Positions 14,986-16,429 of a stretch of DNA of 16,429 nt are shown here, one piece after another. How positions within the stretch are numbered: position 1 is the first letter of the stretch; every line of letters starts with the position of its first letter. The DNA lies in assembly GCA_964458775.1 (NCBI GenBank), contig CAYWLQ010000132.1:1-16429 (forward strand), in the 5' to 3' direction. The notes beneath the pieces are model-generated. The model ran no database searches and was not told the origin of the DNA. It saw nothing but the letters and a program-made list of their open reading frames with translations. Source of the DNA: CAYWLQ01 sp964458775 (GTDB taxonomy: Bacteria > Myxococcota_A > Polyangia > JAAYKL01). Both the position numbers and the translations under genes were made by a program.

Positions 14986-15231
14986 TTGGAAGAGTTGTTT
15001 CAGAAGGAGGTAAAGCCGATGCTTTCGGAGAGAATAGAAAAATGGCCAAATGAGTTTAAAGCTGAAGGCAGGGATGAAGGCAGGGCTGAAGGCAAAGCAG
15101 AGGTTCTCGTTAATTTGTATATGAAAAAATTCGGTTTTATTTCTGAAGATACTCTGGACCGCATACAGAATACCTTTTTCATCTTGAATCTTGGCGGCCT
15201 AAATGATAATGCATTATCAGTATCGATATGA
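14986..15231 (+). pseudogene. C-terminal fragment of an Rpn/PD-(D/E)XK transposase-like protein
   Basis: A short open frame (free of stops from 14929) looks like the tail of the Rpn/DUF4351-type family of recombination-promoting nucleases. It has EEVKP-like FQKEVKPMLSERIEKW, then the typical EGRxEGRxEGKAE helix, then VNLYMKKFGFISEDTLDRIQN. The nuclease core that should precede this is absent; upstream lies the kinase terminator. An ATG at 15019-15021 with a perfect AAGGAGG (15004-15010) could by chance translate a 70-aa peptide, but the same bases encode the conserved KEV. I read it as a decayed remnant of a mobile-type gene, not a functional gene. Confidence 0.6.
15061..15096 (+). repeat. 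Three 12-bp tandem repeats inside the Rpn-like fragment
   Basis: Units GCTGAAGGCAGG, GATGAAGGCAGG and GCTGAAGGCAAA encode the AEGR/DEGR/AEGK helix. Such codon-phase repeats are common in this part of the family and vary in number between relatives. Confidence 0.75.
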
Positions 15232-15341
15232 TATAAAAATAAAGATTAATGTCTGTGTATCCAAGTAAACAAAACTCGTTTTTGGACCGCAGAAAATAAA
15301 AACTAAAATTGTCGGCAAGGCTAAATTAAAGGAGAGAAGAA

Positions 15342-16253
15342 ATGAAAAGAACAATGATAAAAAAAGAAATCTACAAGCAGTCCTTTGTGCTTTTATATGT
15401 ATTGACTATGTCTGCTGTACTCTTTAGCGCAATTAGTTGCGACAAAGATGATGATAACAGCCTTGAAAAACAGGAACAGAACTTTGAATGCACAAACGAA
15501 CGTGACGGATGGGAACAGTGTGTCGACAACAAGGTGCAATACTGCCACGTGTTGGAAGGTACGGACCCTCACTTTCACTGGGGTGCTGACTGCGACGCCT
15601 TAGGTTTAGAATGCATGGCGATAAGTGAGAGCGTTGCTGTATGTCTCGACGAAAGCACCCACTGTGAAGCGGGCGAGTTCAAATGCGAAAACAATATCGC
15701 CTACAACTGCGTGGCGCACGGCGACAATGGACATTTTGCAGTGAAACCCTGCGGCACGGCTGCAACCTGTCACGAACACGAGGACGAAGCCCATTGCGAG
15801 CAGGCAGAGAGCGACTTCGAACCGCAGGATGCGTGCAACGCAATAAGCAGTGACGAGGAGGAGGCCAAGGCAACGGTTTCCTTGTTCGACAGTGTCTTCT
15901 CCGAAGACTATCACGCAGATCTCGGCATCAGAATACACGTAACCCTTCCTGACAACGAGGTGAGCTATATTCATTTTGAGGTATTTACCTGCGGAGAGTT
16001 TGCTGTTTTTATGGATCAGACTGAAGTTTTTGACGGCATCCTGCACCGTGACGGAACGGAAATTCTTACATCCGGCGGTACGGCGGTAGGGGTTTGTGAG
16101 TCGGATATTCCCGAGCATTGGCACGCCGATCTGGAATGGGACGGCGACGGTATCGAAGGAGAAGACCCTGTCCCTTATGTAATTCGCTTCAAGGCTATGG
16201 AGGGCGGAGCAGATGTACACTTTGTGGTTTTTCAGGTTGCGGCTGAAGAATAG
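15342..16253 (+). CDS. Cys/His-rich secreted lipoprotein with two six-cysteine modules
   Basis: 303 aa; I do not recognise a named family. The N-terminus is basic, then hydrophobic (FVLLYVLTMSAVLFSAISC) with Cys33 in a relaxed lipobox, then an acidic DKDDD spacer. Two related Cys modules follow: C50, C60, C68, C84, C91, C101 and C108, C115, C123, C137, C143, C152, with matching order and near-matching spacing, suggesting internal duplication and disulfide bonding. This module style is common in lipoproteins of Myxococcota-like bacteria. Histidines cluster (DPHFHW 75-80, HEHEDEAH 144-151), and the beta-rich C-terminal part repeats HADL (191-194, 261-264, the latter in HWHADLEW), hinting at metal binding. 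ATG 15342-15344 has GGAGAG about 5 nt upstream. It is a stand-alone gene in this window, behind an AT-rich 110-bp gap with no clear promoter. Confidence 0.75.
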   Translation: MKRTMIKKEIYKQSFVLLYVLTMSAVLFSAISCDKDDDNSLEKQEQNFECTNERDGWEQCVDNKVQYCHVLEGTDPHFHWGADCDALGLECMAISESVAVCLDESTHCEAGEFKCENNIAYNCVAHGDNGHFAVKPCGTAATCHEHEDEAHCEQAESDFEPQDACNAISSDEEEAKATVSLFDSVFSEDYHADLGIRIHVTLPDNEVSYIHFEVFTCGEFAVFMDQTEVFDGILHRDGTEILTSGGTAVGVCESDIPEHWHADLEWDGDGIEGEDPVPYVIRFKAMEGGADVHFVVFQVAAEE

Positions 16254-16258
16254 GCAAT

Positions 16259-16316
16259 TATTGGGTTTGAATCAGGCAAATCTCGATTTTTCTTTTAACT
16301 CAGATGTAACCCAATA
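16259..16316. repeat. Widely spaced 9-bp perfect inverted repeat after the lipoprotein gene
   Basis: TATTGGGTT (16259-16267) and AACCCAATA (16308-16316) are exact reverse complements separated by 40 nt. The first arm starts 5 nt after the lipoprotein stop. It could fold the 3' untranslated region or mark the edges of a small element; there is no classical T-tract after it. Confidence 0.45.
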
Positions 16317-16347
16317 CACTTCAATATTTGAAACCTCATTTTTGTTC

Positions 16348-16390
16348 TTGACTGACAATTGAGTTGGAGTTATTGCAACTGAGATGCAAT
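16348..16390 (+). promoter_or_regulatory. Weak candidate promoter with short inverted repeat near window end
   Basis: TTGACT (16348-16353) and TATTGC (16371-16376) are spaced by 17 nt. ATTGCA (16372-16377) and TGCAAT (16385-16390) form an inverted repeat across the would-be start site. It may serve a plus-strand gene beyond the window. The -10 match is poor. Confidence 0.2.
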
Positions 16391-16429
16391 TGGAATCCAA
16401 ATTAGAATGTATGGATCATTGTGAGAACG

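Noticed and set aside
15606..16220. 204-codon minus-strand frame opposite the Cys-rich lipoprotein
   Set aside because: The plus-strand frame has a signal peptide, a ribosome binding site and duplicated Cys modules; the reverse frame is a shadow without domains.
1..16429. tRNA, rRNA, CRISPR array, retron RNA next to the PtuAB-like pair
   Set aside because: I found no T-loop-like motif in cloverleaf context, no regularly spaced direct repeats, and no reverse transcriptase near 8448-10225, so the pair is not a retron-Ec78 type locus.

Overview
The window looks like part of a chromosome from a Gram-negative bacterium of the old Deltaproteobacteria (Myxococcota/Bradymonadota-like). This is inferred from protein style, not from a marker gene: a TPR-PEGA protein, a lipoprotein with an Asp-rich linker and a Pmp-type beta-helix, a Cys/His-rich lipoprotein with two six-cysteine modules, and a hybrid kinase with a MEDS-like sensor. 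I see no rRNA, tRNA or CRISPR array.

Layout. (1) Positions 1-2170 are an accessory stretch. It holds a cut-off IS200-like (RAYT-type) Y1 transposase on the minus strand, copies of a GC-rich palindromic REP-like repeat (one embedded in the transposase reading frame), and a two-gene minus-strand cassette. That cassette is a SAP-like protein ending in an HsdS-like tail, followed by an Abi_C abortive-infection protein. (2) Positions 2174-5002 (minus) carry a phytoene-desaturase/RetSat-like FAD oxidoreductase with a lipoprotein-type signal, and 3 nt later sucC. No sucD follows; the repeat-bearing accessory DNA starts where it would be expected. (3) Positions 5165-8202 (minus) are a coupled pair, a TPR-PEGA protein and a large beta-helix surface lipoprotein, behind a palindrome that overlaps a candidate promoter. 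(4) Positions 8448-10225 (minus) are a compact Septu-like (PtuAB-like) anti-phage pair: an ABC-type ATPase and an HNH nuclease overlapping by ATGA. (5) Positions 10354-12441 (minus) are three tandem AIM24-family genes, each with its own strong ribosome binding site. (6) Divergent from these, 12669-14822 (plus) is a hybrid sensor histidine kinase (MEDS-like, PAS-like, HisKA, HATPase, receiver). (7) Then come a strong terminator, a decayed fragment of an Rpn/PD-(D/E)XK transposase-like gene, and a Cys/His-rich lipoprotein at 15342-16253.

The main theme is housekeeping and envelope genes mixed with mobile and defence genes: one probable phage-defence pair, one candidate defence cassette, and two mobile-element traces. 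The least explained units are the SAP/HsdS-tail plus Abi_C cassette, the AIM24 trio facing an orphan hybrid kinase, and the duplicated six-cysteine lipoprotein.
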